A DNA stretch of 64,000 nt, taken from positions 29,915 to 93,914 of the forward strand of contig NZ_JACJQG010000031.1 of assembly GCF_014696435.1 (NCBI RefSeq), written 5' to 3'. The first letter of the stretch is position 1. Every line of letters begins with the position of its first letter. The notes under the pieces are model-generated. The model was not told the DNA's origin. It saw only the letters and a list, made by a program, of their open reading frames with translations, and did not search any database. The position numbers and the translations under genes are program-made. Of the stretch, positions 43,146 to 52,127 are shown in pieces. Source of the DNA: Calothrix anomala FACHB-343. GTDB lineage: Bacteria > Cyanobacteriota > Cyanobacteriia > Cyanobacteriales > Nostocaceae.

Positions 43146-43978
43146 TATCTTTTCATCAATTGATAATTATATTCATTTAAGTAAGCTAGCTGTGTCTTCT
43201 TTGACATTTGCAATTCCAACATCTTAATTAAGAATTTTTATATAAATATCAAGTATTAAGACAAGGTACATTCCTATAATATTTAGCTTTGCAGGCTAAT
43301 GTGAGCGATAAGTTTCAAGATTATACTTTATCTTTATTAGGATTTTTTTTCAACTACTTCTGTGCTTGTTTCATGAAAATAAGAAAATTATTATCAAATA
43401 GCTATAATAGTTAGTTAATTGCTGTTTAATCGCTAGCTGACAGCGAATACGAGAAAATATCTCAGATGACACCAATTAACAAAGGATTGTCACAGAGAGT
43501 AATTCCTCATCCGTCTGGGAAAGTTTGACGGCAGTTGCTACAAGGCTGGCGACCAAACACAGACGGCAATGAGGCATCGGGCATTGGGGAGCCACTGCGT
43601 AGGACAAGTTTCCCAGCTTGTAGACGCAGAGTGGGTTCCCGCAGAATAACAAGTGGCATCATGAGAAAGACAGATTTCCATGTGATGATTTAGCAAAATA
43701 CTTAGTGAAAGCAGATTGAAATACAACAGTTTTGATTTGCAGGCGGCTGAAATTTGCAGGTTTTAAACCATCAGGCAAGTTTTGTGATTGTAATTATCTG
43801 CGATCGCGGCGCGGACTAGTCTACTATTAAATGGCTATATTTTATACCATACTCATCTTCCGACTTAATGATATAAATTCCTTATTGCAAATATACTCAT
43901 GATTGGTGTAAATTAAGCATTAATATCTGCCTAGTTAAGAATAAGTTGCAATTTGTCTACAATAATTGCTGTTAAAAC
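43146..43978. other. Spacer upstream of the importer operon, no convincing gene
   Basis: It contains the divergent promoter side of the fec operon, and around 43555-43660 a GC-richer repeat with GAGCCACTGCGTAGGAC and AAGTTTCCCAGCTTGTAGAC of the kind often scattered in cyanobacterial genomes. A 62-codon minus frame there is repeat-derived. Confidence 0.6.
43155..43164. promoter_or_regulatory. Palindrome ATCAATTGAT, possible iron-repressor site
   Basis: A perfect 10-bp palindrome within an AT-rich stretch (CATCAATTGATAATTAT) just ahead of the importer operon. Fur boxes are AT-rich palindromes with GATAAT-like parts, but the match is weak. Confidence 0.3.
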
Positions 43979-44113
43979 ATGACAAACCTCCTGACACAAG
44001 AGCAAATCAATCAAATTGAACAGGAAACTCTAGAAAATTTAGAGATCTCGTATAACAGCCAAGGTTTTGATATAGTTCAGAAATCCCGCAACAGCTTATC
44101 TTCAAGGGACTAA
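43979..44113 (+). CDS. Short hypothetical frame before the MFS remnant
   Basis: An ATG-started frame of 44 codons (MTNLLTQEQINQIEQETLEN...) with plausible amino-acid use and helical character. I recognise no family. It may be the N-terminal scrap of a deleted gene, since the next frame also begins in the middle of a protein. Confidence 0.3.
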   Translation: MTNLLTQEQINQIEQETLENLEISYNSQGFDIVQKSRNSLSSRD

Positions 44114-44848
44114 AAAAAGGAGAATGTAGCCAATATCTGGCAGGATTTGGCATTTGGTTGGCGTTATATAACAACTCACAAAAGCTTATTAGCATTGTTA
44201 GTAGTTAACTTATTATTTTGGCTACCCCATGATATTGGAAATTCGCTATATACACCCATGATTTTGTCGCGCACGAATAACAATACTTTAGTGTTAGGTA
44301 GCTTGGCGGCTGCGGCTGGTTTTGGTGGTGTCACAGGTGCGATAGTCGTTACCACTTGGGGCGGCTTTAGACAGAAAATCAAAGGTGTTTTATTGGGGAT
44401 GATAGGTGCAGGTATTAGTAAAATCATTTTTAGTTTGGGGAGAACACCTTGGGTTTGGATTCCAGCACAATTTTGTTCTTCTTTGAATTTCCCCTTGAAT
44501 GGCAGTTCGGATAATGCTATTTGGTTAGCGAAAGTACCTCCCGATATCCAAGGAAGAGTTTTTGCAACGCGATCGCTACTTTTACAAATCGCTTCTGCTG
44601 TAGGCTATTTAATAGCAGGCCCATTGGCAGATCGAGTTTTTACACCAGCTTTGCAATCAGGCGGGGTTCTGGTTGAGATTGTGGCAGGATTATTTGGCAC
44701 TGGTGCTGGTGCAGGGATCGCATTACTATTTGCGATCTGTGCCGTGGCTATGTTGTTAGTAGGTTGGCTAGGCTTTTTTGTACCTGTGCTACGGAATGTG
44801 GAAGATATGATTCCTGACCATGATATGGAGTCTAGCAAATTGAAGTAA
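44114..44848 (+). pseudogene. MFS exporter (EntS-like), C-terminal half
   Basis: The open frame starts after the stop at 44111 without an N-terminus and reads NIWQDLAFGWRYITTHKSLL, which in MFS_3 (EntS-like) exporters is the central loop between the two six-helix halves. The C-terminal six helices follow, with PPDIQGRVFATRSLLLQIAS as the conserved cytoplasmic loop and PVLRNVEDMIPDHD as the tail. The first half is missing, so the protein is unlikely to work. Members of this group export siderophores, which fits the locus. A TTG at 44147 is the only available start. Confidence 0.75.
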
Positions 44849-45078
44849 TTAATTCTGCTTATGTTGCCTTTAATTAATTGCGATCGCTGTTTTGATTGGT
44901 ATCTTTTGTACTCCTGCGCTGGGATTGCGATCGCACTTAAGTGAATATTCGGTACTTCATCCATCCAAGTCTCTAGACACCATCCCTGAACACTGGTAGA
45001 CTTTTCCTAGGAACTTTTGAGAATATTTCTCTATAAAACCTTGCACCCAATCACCATTCAGGTAAGTTTAGGAAAAGC

Positions 45079-46062
45079 ATGGGGAATAGTATTTCATTGG
45101 CAGATTATCAAGAATTGTGGATGCAATACAATCAAAATGCTAAACCAGCAGACCTATTAGACCCAAATGATGTTATCAACTTGTGTCCCAAACAACTAGG
45201 CCGTGGCTATGAACGTTGGATTGAATTAAGGGATATAAGTTTATTAATTATCGATACAGAATTTTATGATGATTTAATTCTTAACGGCACATCAGAAGAA
45301 GATTTTATTGAATGTTTAGAATTTGGTTTTCATTTATTAGGATACTGGAATGAAACTGATAGTGGACAAAATTTTCTTTTAGGTAGTGGTATATATAAAG
45401 ATAGACAATTACAAGTTTTAGGTCAGCAACGGCTTTTAAAAGTTGATATACATTTAGAATCCCCGGAATTATTAAATAGTTTTATTAGCAGTGATATAAA
45501 AAATTCGCCACAAACCCTGCAAAGAGTAATTGAGCCAAGCGAAGAACCCTATCGCCAAATCAGCCATACTACTCCAGAAATGAGGGTTGCACTGGAACAA
45601 ATTATTAATTGTCCCTTCACAGGGTTAACTAAGAAAATTTATCTAGAAAGTAAATGTTTAGAACTTATTGCTTTAAAAGTAGAACAACTAATCAACATTG
45701 AAAAAAGTTATACAAAAGCAATTGTTCTGCAACGAGATGATATTGCCAGAATTCATTATGCCAAGGAAATTTTAACGCAAAATCTCGATAATCCACCTTC
45801 CTTGCTAGAACTAGCGCGGAAAGTAGGATTAAATGACTACAAACTAAAATTAGGTTTTCGTCAAGTGCTGGGTACAACTGCATTTAGCTATTTACAACAA
45901 CAAAGAATGGAAAAGGCACGGCAATTACTCCTAGAAAGTAAGATGAGTGTTAAACAAATAGCGCGTGCTGTTGGTTATGCAAATCAAAGTCGTTTTGCTG
46001 CTGCTTTTCGCAAGCAATTTGGCACAAATCCTAAATCTTATGATTTGTTAATCAAAGCTTGA
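45079..46062 (+). CDS. AraC-family regulator, PchR-like
   Basis: A 327-residue transcription regulator. Residues 1-215 form the ligand domain typical of PchR-type proteins that sense ferric siderophores. The C-terminal AraC domain (about 225-327) has two helix-turn-helix units: PSLLELARKVGLNDYKLKLG and MSVKQIARAVGYANQSRFAA, the second ending in AFRKQFGTNPKSYD. It stands directly upstream of the TonB-dependent receptor gene in the same direction, and the spacer between them holds a 12-bp direct repeat (46104-46136) that is a good operator candidate. It probably activates siderophore uptake genes when the siderophore is present. Confidence 0.88.
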   Translation: MGNSISLADYQELWMQYNQNAKPADLLDPNDVINLCPKQLGRGYERWIELRDISLLIIDTEFYDDLILNGTSEEDFIECLEFGFHLLGYWNETDSGQNFLLGSGIYKDRQLQVLGQQRLLKVDIHLESPELLNSFISSDIKNSPQTLQRVIEPSEEPYRQISHTTPEMRVALEQIINCPFTGLTKKIYLESKCLELIALKVEQLINIEKSYTKAIVLQRDDIARIHYAKEILTQNLDNPPSLLELARKVGLNDYKLKLGFRQVLGTTAFSYLQQQRMEKARQLLLESKMSVKQIARAVGYANQSRFAAAFRKQFGTNPKSYDLLIKA

Positions 46063-46103
46063 TATCTGCAATTAAATACAGCTACTTGCTGTCAGACTAA
46101 CCT

Positions 46104-46136
46104 AAAAATCCGTTTCTAGCTCAAAAAAATCCGTTT
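46104..46136 (+). promoter_or_regulatory. Two direct repeats AAAAATCCGTTT, candidate PchR operator
   Basis: AAAAATCCGTTT occurs at 46104-46115 and again at 46125-46136, 21 bp apart start to start (two helical turns on one DNA face), about 106 bases before the receptor start. This is the expected geometry for an AraC-family activator with two HTH units per monomer. Confidence 0.6.
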
Positions 46137-46241
46137 GAGATTCACATAAGCCTTCAAAATCAAATCAATTCCATGTATCGTTGTTGAAAAAGATTCTTAA
46201 TTTAGGTGGCTAACAGCCGCTTGTGGTGTGGGATAAAGCTT

Positions 46242-48821
46242 ATGTGGAAACAACCGCAACTATTGATCAGTTTATGGTTAACAGGGGTAGTCTTTGGTGT
46301 TCAACCAGCTTGGGGAAATGAAACAAGCCAAAATCATCTTCCCTTATCTCAGAGAAGTCATACCGCTAGAACTCCCACAAATTTACTCTCTCAAACTCCC
46401 CAGTCTCCAATTCTGATTGATAAAGTACGGATTGATACTACAGATAAAGGCATAGAAGTAATTTTAGAGACAAAGCAAGGCGAGCAGTTACAAATAGCAA
46501 ATAATAGTGACGGGAATAGCTTAATTGCTGATATTGCTAATGCTCAATTGCGTTTGCCTTCCGGGAACACATTCCGCCAAGAAAAACCATTTGCGGGAAT
46601 TACTGAAGTTATAGTCATTAATAAAGACAGTAATACTATTAGAATCACTATTACAGGTGAAACGGGAAGGCCTAGCTATGAACTATTTGATAGTGATGCA
46701 GGTTTAATATTTGGAGTCACACCTGCAACAACTTCTGCAACGCCACCAGAACAACCGCAAGCAAATCAACCCACTACGGAAACAGCACCAGAACAAGCCA
46801 CAGATGAGAACCAAGAGCCAATTGAATTGGTGGTAACAGGAGAACAAGACGGATATCGCGTACAAGCAGCATCAACTGCTACGAAAACCGATACACCTTT
46901 ACTAGAAATTCCCCAAGCCATTCAGGTGATTCCCCGACAGGTAATTGAGGATCAAAAAGTGCAACGGGTTGCAGATGTATTGCGTAACGTTAGTGGTGTC
47001 ACAGTCAAAACAGATTACGCTTCTAGCACTGATGGCTATACCATTCGGGGATTTGATACCAATGCTAACCTGAGAAATGGTTTTAGACATGATAGTTTCA
47101 CCTCTTTTACTGACACCGCCACTCTAGAAAGAATAGAAGTGCTGAAAGGCCCGGCTTCGGTATTATATGGACAACTAGAGCCTGGAGGTATTGTCAACTA
47201 TGTCACGAAACAGCCACTTAGCACACCTTATTATTCGGCAACATTTTCTGCTGGTAGCTATAGTTACTATCGACCAGAAATAGATATTTCCGGCCCCCTC
47301 ACCCCAGATAATAATATTTTGTATCGTTTTGTGGCTGCCTATGAAAATTCTGGTGGATTTAGAGATTTCGCTTATAAAGAGCTTTATACCTTTGCTCCTA
47401 GTTTAAGTGTAAAGTTAAGCGATCGCACAAATTTAGACTTGCAATATGAATACGTTAACCTCAACCAGTCCTATGACAGAGGCTTACCACCGATAACTAG
47501 AACCTTTGATTTACCAATTAGCTTTAACTTGGGTGAACCAAGCGATAGTTATGAACTCTATGGAAATCGAGTAAATGTCAGCTTAGATCATCGATTTAGT
47601 CAAAATTGGCGATTTCGCAGTGCGGTTTCAGTGCAAACAGTTGACACAGCACGTTCTAACTTTCAGCCAGTTGATTTTAGCAATCCCTTTGCTGATGATG
47701 GTCGCACAGTTGCCAGAAGATACAACAAAGTAGGTGATTACTCTAGAGATTATTCCTGGCAGAATGACTTAATCGGCAAATTCAAAACAGGCTCAATTGA
47801 ACATGAAGTGTTATTAGGTTTTGAGTTAGGTAGAAGTGAGTTTGGCTTTCCCTTTTTCATTTCTTATAATGTCCCATCTTTGGATATTTTAAATCCAGTA
47901 TATGGCGCAGCTATTCCCACTACCTTTGAGGAAGGTTTTGAGGGGAATACTAATACATATAGAGTAGGTCTTTATTTCCAAGATCAAGTAGCATTACTAC
48001 CTAATTTCAAGCTATTAATGGGTGGAAGATTAGATTTTGTCAATTTCCGAGACGAATATAAGCCTGATATTATCAATAGCAATCAAACTGATATTACAGA
48101 GCGTTATTATGAGAAATTTTCTCCACGAATTGGTTTAGTATATCAACCAACTGAAAATCTATCAATTTACGCCAGTTACACTCGTGCATTTAAACCAAAT
48201 GAATACGCCATAGCTTTTGGTGGTCGGCCATTAGAACCAGAAACGGGTACGCAATACGAACTAGGAATTAAAGGTGAATTTTTAGATGATAAACTGACAG
48301 CAACATTGGCAGTTTATGAGATTACTAAAAACAATGTTTCGACAACAGATTTAAACAATCCAGATTTTAATATTGCTGCTGGAGAAGTCAAAAGTCGAGG
48401 TATTGAACTAGATATAGCTGGGGAGATTTTACCGGGTTGGAATGTGATTGCTTCTTATGCTCATAATGATGCTTATGTGAGTAAAGATAATAGTCTCCCA
48501 GTCGGTGATAGATTAACAAATGCACCCAGGAATAGTGCTAGTTTATGGACAACCTACCAAATTCAAGCTGGTAGCTTGAAGGGTTTAGGTTTTGGTGGAG
48601 GATTATTTTTTGTCGGCGATAGAGAAGCAACTTTACCAAATACCATTACCATTCCTTCCTTTGTGAGAACAGATGCTACTATTTTCTATCGGCGGGACAA
48701 TTATCAAATTGGTTTGAACTTTAAAAACCTACTTGACACCCGTTACTATGATTCTGCTGGCTTTTTACTCTCTCCTGGCGCACCATTTACAGTTTTGGGA
48801 ACATTCTCTATTAATTTCTAA
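46242..48821 (+). CDS. TonB-dependent siderophore receptor with AMIN domain
   Basis: An outer-membrane receptor of about 859 residues. The signal peptide is MWKQPQLLISLWLTGVVFGV, cut near AWG. An AMIN domain follows (about residues 55-150: LIDKVRIDTTDKGIEVILET), then a linker rich in Pro, Gln and Glu, a TonB-box-like IELVVTG, a plug domain beginning KTDTPLLEIPQAIQVIPRQ, and a 22-strand barrel ending in the outer-membrane Phe signal (GTFSINF). The AMIN-plug-barrel order is typical of cyanobacterial siderophore receptors. It would import ferric hydroxamate or similar chelates. I prefer ATG 46242 over GTG 46206 because the signal peptide then starts properly. The binding-protein gene follows at once. 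Confidence 0.92.
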   Translation: MWKQPQLLISLWLTGVVFGVQPAWGNETSQNHLPLSQRSHTARTPTNLLSQTPQSPILIDKVRIDTTDKGIEVILETKQGEQLQIANNSDGNSLIADIANAQLRLPSGNTFRQEKPFAGITEVIVINKDSNTIRITITGETGRPSYELFDSDAGLIFGVTPATTSATPPEQPQANQPTTETAPEQATDENQEPIELVVTGEQDGYRVQAASTATKTDTPLLEIPQAIQVIPRQVIEDQKVQRVADVLRNVSGVTVKTDYASSTDGYTIRGFDTNANLRNGFRHDSFTSFTDTATLERIEVLKGPASVLYGQLEPGGIVNYVTKQPLSTPYYSATFSAGSYSYYRPEIDISGPLTPDNNILYRFVAAYENSGGFRDFAYKELYTFAPSLSVKLSDRTNLDLQYEYVNLNQSYDRGLPPITRTFDLPISFNLGEPSDSYELYGNRVNVSLDHRFSQNWRFRSAVSVQTVDTARSNFQPVDFSNPFADDGRTVARRYNKVGDYSRDYSWQNDLIGKFKTGSIEHEVLLGFELGRSEFGFPFFISYNVPSLDILNPVYGAAIPTTFEEGFEGNTNTYRVGLYFQDQVALLPNFKLLMGGRLDFVNFRDEYKPDIINSNQTDITERYYEKFSPRIGLVYQPTENLSIYASYTRAFKPNEYAIAFGGRPLEPETGTQYELGIKGEFLDDKLTATLAVYEITKNNVSTTDLNNPDFNIAAGEVKSRGIELDIAGEILPGWNVIASYAHNDAYVSKDNSLPVGDRLTNAPRNSASLWTTYQIQAGSLKGLGFGGGLFFVGDREATLPNTITIPSFVRTDATIFYRRDNYQIGLNFKNLLDTRYYDSAGFLLSPGAPFTVLGTFSINF

Positions 48822-48849
48822 CTTCTCAAGTCATTTGAGGGAAAATAAT

Positions 48850-49812
48850 GTGAACTGGCGGAAATTGCATTACTTATTACTCATCCTAACTTTGTTGATA
48901 GTTACTGCTTGTTATCGTCATTCACACCCGAACTTAGCAGATAAACAATCACCAGCATTAGAATGTCGATTAATTAAGCATGAATTAGGCGAAACTTGTG
49001 TTCCCCTGAACCCGCAACGCATTATTGTTGTTGACCAAATAGCATTAGAAGCTTTAGTAGCATTAGATTTAAAACCTATAGGAACAGCAAATCATGTCTT
49101 CTTTGACAGCAAAGTTAATCTTCTCAAAGACAAAATAGCAGGAATAAACTATATAGGAAAAACCGGAGAAATTAATCTAGAGAAAGTATTGCAATTAAAT
49201 CCAGATTTAATTGTTAGTGTTTATGGTATACAGCCAGCAAACTATCCATTATTGTCAAAAATAGCCCCCACAGTGCAAGTAAAACATTTTCAATCTGACT
49301 GGCAAACACCATTAAGAGAAATCGGTAAAGTTGTCAATAAAAGCGAAAAGGTTGAAGCATTACTCACTCAATACGAACAGCGACTTCAAACTATTAGAGA
49401 GCAATTAGAAAATAAATTTGGGAAAATAGAAGTGACTGTTAGCCGTATTCACGGCGGGATGAAAGTTCCTGAATTTAGTTCCCAATTTTCATTTGCTGGT
49501 GGTATTGTCCATGCCGTTGGAATATCTATGCCGCTTCATCAACGTCAGTTGATTAAAAGTCCTGATGATTATTTGATAATTCTAAGTCTAGAACGTCTAA
49601 ACTTACTTGATGCAGATGCTTTATTTATAGCTGTAGATCCAGGAGCAACAGAGGCTTTTCAAGAATATCAAAAGACTTCCCTGTGGCAAACGCTAAATGT
49701 AGTGAAAAATCAAAAAGTTTATCAAGTTGATTCTGGTTATTGGGTACATGGTAGCATCCTTTCAGCTAATGCTATTCTCGATGATTTAGTTAAATATCTG
49801 TTTAAAATATAG
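48850..49812 (+). CDS. Ferric siderophore-binding lipoprotein (FecB/FhuD type)
   Basis: A 320-residue periplasmic binding protein. The start is GTG at 48850, giving a lipoprotein signal peptide with lipobox LLIVTAC. The fold is the class III two-lobe type with a rigid helix: ETCVPLNPQRIIVVDQIALE begins lobe 1, INLEKVLQLNPDLIVSVYG is the conserved mid-part, and WQTLNVVKNQKVYQVDSGYW lies in lobe 2. It follows the receptor gene by 28 bases, so they are co-transcribed, and it delivers substrate to the FecCDE importer encoded at 40.2-43.1 kb. A second, broken copy of this type lies at 53997. Confidence 0.9.
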   Translation: MNWRKLHYLLLILTLLIVTACYRHSHPNLADKQSPALECRLIKHELGETCVPLNPQRIIVVDQIALEALVALDLKPIGTANHVFFDSKVNLLKDKIAGINYIGKTGEINLEKVLQLNPDLIVSVYGIQPANYPLLSKIAPTVQVKHFQSDWQTPLREIGKVVNKSEKVEALLTQYEQRLQTIREQLENKFGKIEVTVSRIHGGMKVPEFSSQFSFAGGIVHAVGISMPLHQRQLIKSPDDYLIILSLERLNLLDADALFIAVDPGATEAFQEYQKTSLWQTLNVVKNQKVYQVDSGYWVHGSILSANAILDDLVKYLFKI

Positions 49813-49850
49813 GATTCATATTTGATTTTTGAACAGATACATAGATAGTA

Positions 49851-50084
49851 GTGGACTGACACAGCTAAATTAGTGCATTAGGTGTATGTTGGGTTGAGCA
49901 ACGCGAAACCCAACAGGGATAAGGGTGTTGGGTCTCATACTTCGACCCAACCTACTGGACTGACACGCCTAAAATGTTGCAATATAATTTTCTTGTGGGG
50001 TGGACATCTTGTCCGCCCAGGACGGGCGAGACGCCCATCCCACAAGAGTTTTCCTAATGCACTATTTTAGCTGTGTCAGTCCAG
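49851..50084. mobile_element. MITE with ~32-bp inverted ends flanked by TA
   Basis: The ends read GTGGACTGACACAGCTAAAT and, inverted, CTGGACTGACACAGCTAAAA, differing at few positions over about 32 bp, each flanked by TA (49849-49850 and 50085-50086), the target duplication expected for IS630/mariner elements. A third copy of the end lies inside (about 49951-49963). The interior carries a GTTGGGTT hairpin and a hairpin of type TTGTGGGGTGG...CCATCCCACAA. Confidence 0.8.
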
Positions 50085-50214
50085 TAGAGTGTGTTATCAA
50101 AACGTGTAACGCACCGAAAGCTTTGTGAGAGGTGCGTTACGGCTTACGTCTAACAAATTCTGCTGAGATTTTTTTCAGAAATCAAACTGGATTCCTATAA
50201 AGTAATTAATAGTT

Positions 50215-52068
50215 CTAAAAAATCCAATCTGCTTGCTCATCAGCTAAAATGTCTTCAAACTTCCCTTGAGCAACTACCCTACCAGCTTTCATCACAATAA
50301 TCTGGTCAGCGCGGCGTAAAACAGAACGACGATGAGACACTACTAAACAGGTTGGTGTCCAAGAATTTTCCTCAGTTGTATTAGCAAATATCCGCGACCA
50401 TAATGTCAATTCTGTTTCCACATCTAACGCGCTAGAAAGGTCATCAAATACTAACAATTCTGGCTGACGGACAAACATCCGCGCTGCTGCTACCCGTTGC
50501 ATTTGTCCACCAGAAAGGCGTACTCCTTTTGTTCCGACTAAAGTTTCGAGTTTCTCATTCATGGCTGCTAAGTCTTGCTCAAATACAGCCATTTTTAATG
50601 CTGTTTGAATATCAGCATCATCTTTAGATAATCCCAACAAGATATTTTCCCGTAGGGAATAACTGAAAAGTTGGGGAATTTGGGGAGTATATGCACTGCG
50701 AGGGGGTACGAAAAAATTAGCAGGGTCTACAACTAGATGATTATTCCAATAAATTTCTCCTGCTTGTTTGGGTAATAATCCTAATAATACTCTGAGCAAT
50801 GTAGTTTTTCCTGCGCCGATGCGTCCAGTAATGACAGTCAAACTACCGCGTTGTATTTGTAAGTTAATATCTACAATTCCTTGATTAGTACCAGGATAAA
50901 TATAAGTTAGGTTTGATAGGTTTAATGATTGTAAATTATGACTTGCATTTTCTATAGATTGTTCTAATTGAGGTAAGTTTTTTCTACTTTTACCCAATTC
51001 TGGTAAATAAAGTTGATTTGGAGCTACCAAAGTCTCTGCTGATGCACCAGAAATTAAATCAGCCATACGTTCAAAGGCAACTTCTGTTTGCTTATACAAT
51101 GCCATAAAGCCACCTACAGAGGCAAAAAAACCTGTGACAAAGGATAGGTTATAAACAAATAAAGCAAAGTCACCTACTGTTAATTGATTATCGCCGTTTT
51201 GCATCAAAAAAGAAGCCATCACTAAAATCAAACCTGTGCCAAAATTCACCATGTTTTGAAATAGTGAATTGAGAATGGCTTTTAGTAGACTGTCTTTAAC
51301 CATACTCTCGCGCCGCTTGTCATTTAAAGTGCGAAAATAAGTGAGGACATCTTGTTCTGCACCAGCAACTTTAATCGCTTGTACAGAACTAAATATTTCT
51401 CCTAAAATTCCGGTGACTTGTTGAGTTGCTTGACGGCTAGATTGGCGATATTTTTTAATACGTATTTCTGCTTTTTGGATAATTACTATCATTCCGACTA
51501 AGGGAAGGAAAACAAATACTGTCATGGGTACATTGACACTTAATAAAATTGCTAAAGAAAGAACAGCAAATAGTCCTTCGCCAAAGATTTCTGATACCCA
51601 TGCCACATTATCTTCAATGTGTTCTGCATCATCTCGAAAGTAGCTAATTACTTCACCTTGGGACACAGCATTTTCAATATCATCCTGAGTAACCTTAATT
51701 TGAGCATGAGGATTATTTAAGAGACGTTCTAATAAATTTCTTCTCAGTAATGACCTCATGGTGAAACGATGCTGAGTTTTGGTGATGCGTCCTATAAATA
51801 TCACCAAAATATGCCCTAAATTTAAAGCAATAAAACCTGCAATAAATGCCCAAGGTGATAAACCAAATTGAGCTTTACCTGTGAGACTATTAAAAAATTC
51901 GCGGATAATTAATCCAGGTAGGGCAGGTAAGCCCATAATAAAAATCCAGAAGCAAGTATCAATTAAGTAGAGTTTTGGTTTATAGCAAATTAGTTGCCAT
52001 AATAATTGCCAACCAGCAAGTTTTTTTGTTGATGAAATCATAATATTGGGGAATGGGGCATAGGGCAT
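50215..52068 (-). CDS. ABC exporter half-transporter with degenerate Walker B
   Basis: A 617-residue fusion of a six-helix membrane domain (residues about 20-330) and an ATPase domain (about 385-610). The ATPase has Walker A GRIGAGKTTLLRVL, Q-loop AYTPQIPQLFS and signature LSGGQMQRVAAARM, but Walker B reads LLVFDDLSSALD, with Asp where the catalytic Glu is normally found. The His switch is SHRRSVL. It is encoded 59 bases after another ABC half-transporter, and the two probably form a heterodimer in which one ATP site is weak. The position inside the siderophore locus suggests export of a siderophore or precursor, which is inference. Confidence 0.87.
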   Translation of the reverse strand: MPYAPFPNIMISSTKKLAGWQLLWQLICYKPKLYLIDTCFWIFIMGLPALPGLIIREFFNSLTGKAQFGLSPWAFIAGFIALNLGHILVIFIGRITKTQHRFTMRSLLRRNLLERLLNNPHAQIKVTQDDIENAVSQGEVISYFRDDAEHIEDNVAWVSEIFGEGLFAVLSLAILLSVNVPMTVFVFLPLVGMIVIIQKAEIRIKKYRQSSRQATQQVTGILGEIFSSVQAIKVAGAEQDVLTYFRTLNDKRRESMVKDSLLKAILNSLFQNMVNFGTGLILVMASFLMQNGDNQLTVGDFALFVYNLSFVTGFFASVGGFMALYKQTEVAFERMADLISGASAETLVAPNQLYLPELGKSRKNLPQLEQSIENASHNLQSLNLSNLTYIYPGTNQGIVDINLQIQRGSLTVITGRIGAGKTTLLRVLLGLLPKQAGEIYWNNHLVVDPANFFVPPRSAYTPQIPQLFSYSLRENILLGLSKDDADIQTALKMAVFEQDLAAMNEKLETLVGTKGVRLSGGQMQRVAAARMFVRQPELLVFDDLSSALDVETELTLWSRIFANTTEENSWTPTCLVVSHRRSVLRRADQIIVMKAGRVVAQGKFEDILADEQADWIF

Positions 52069-52127
52069 AGGGCATGGGGCAAAGGTAAAATATAATTTGG
52101 AATTTTGAATTATTTCCAGTCCCTTAC

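Noticed and set aside
43538-43726. A 62-codon minus-strand frame
   Set aside because: It is made of a GC-rich dispersed repeat (GAGCCACTGCGTAGGAC type).
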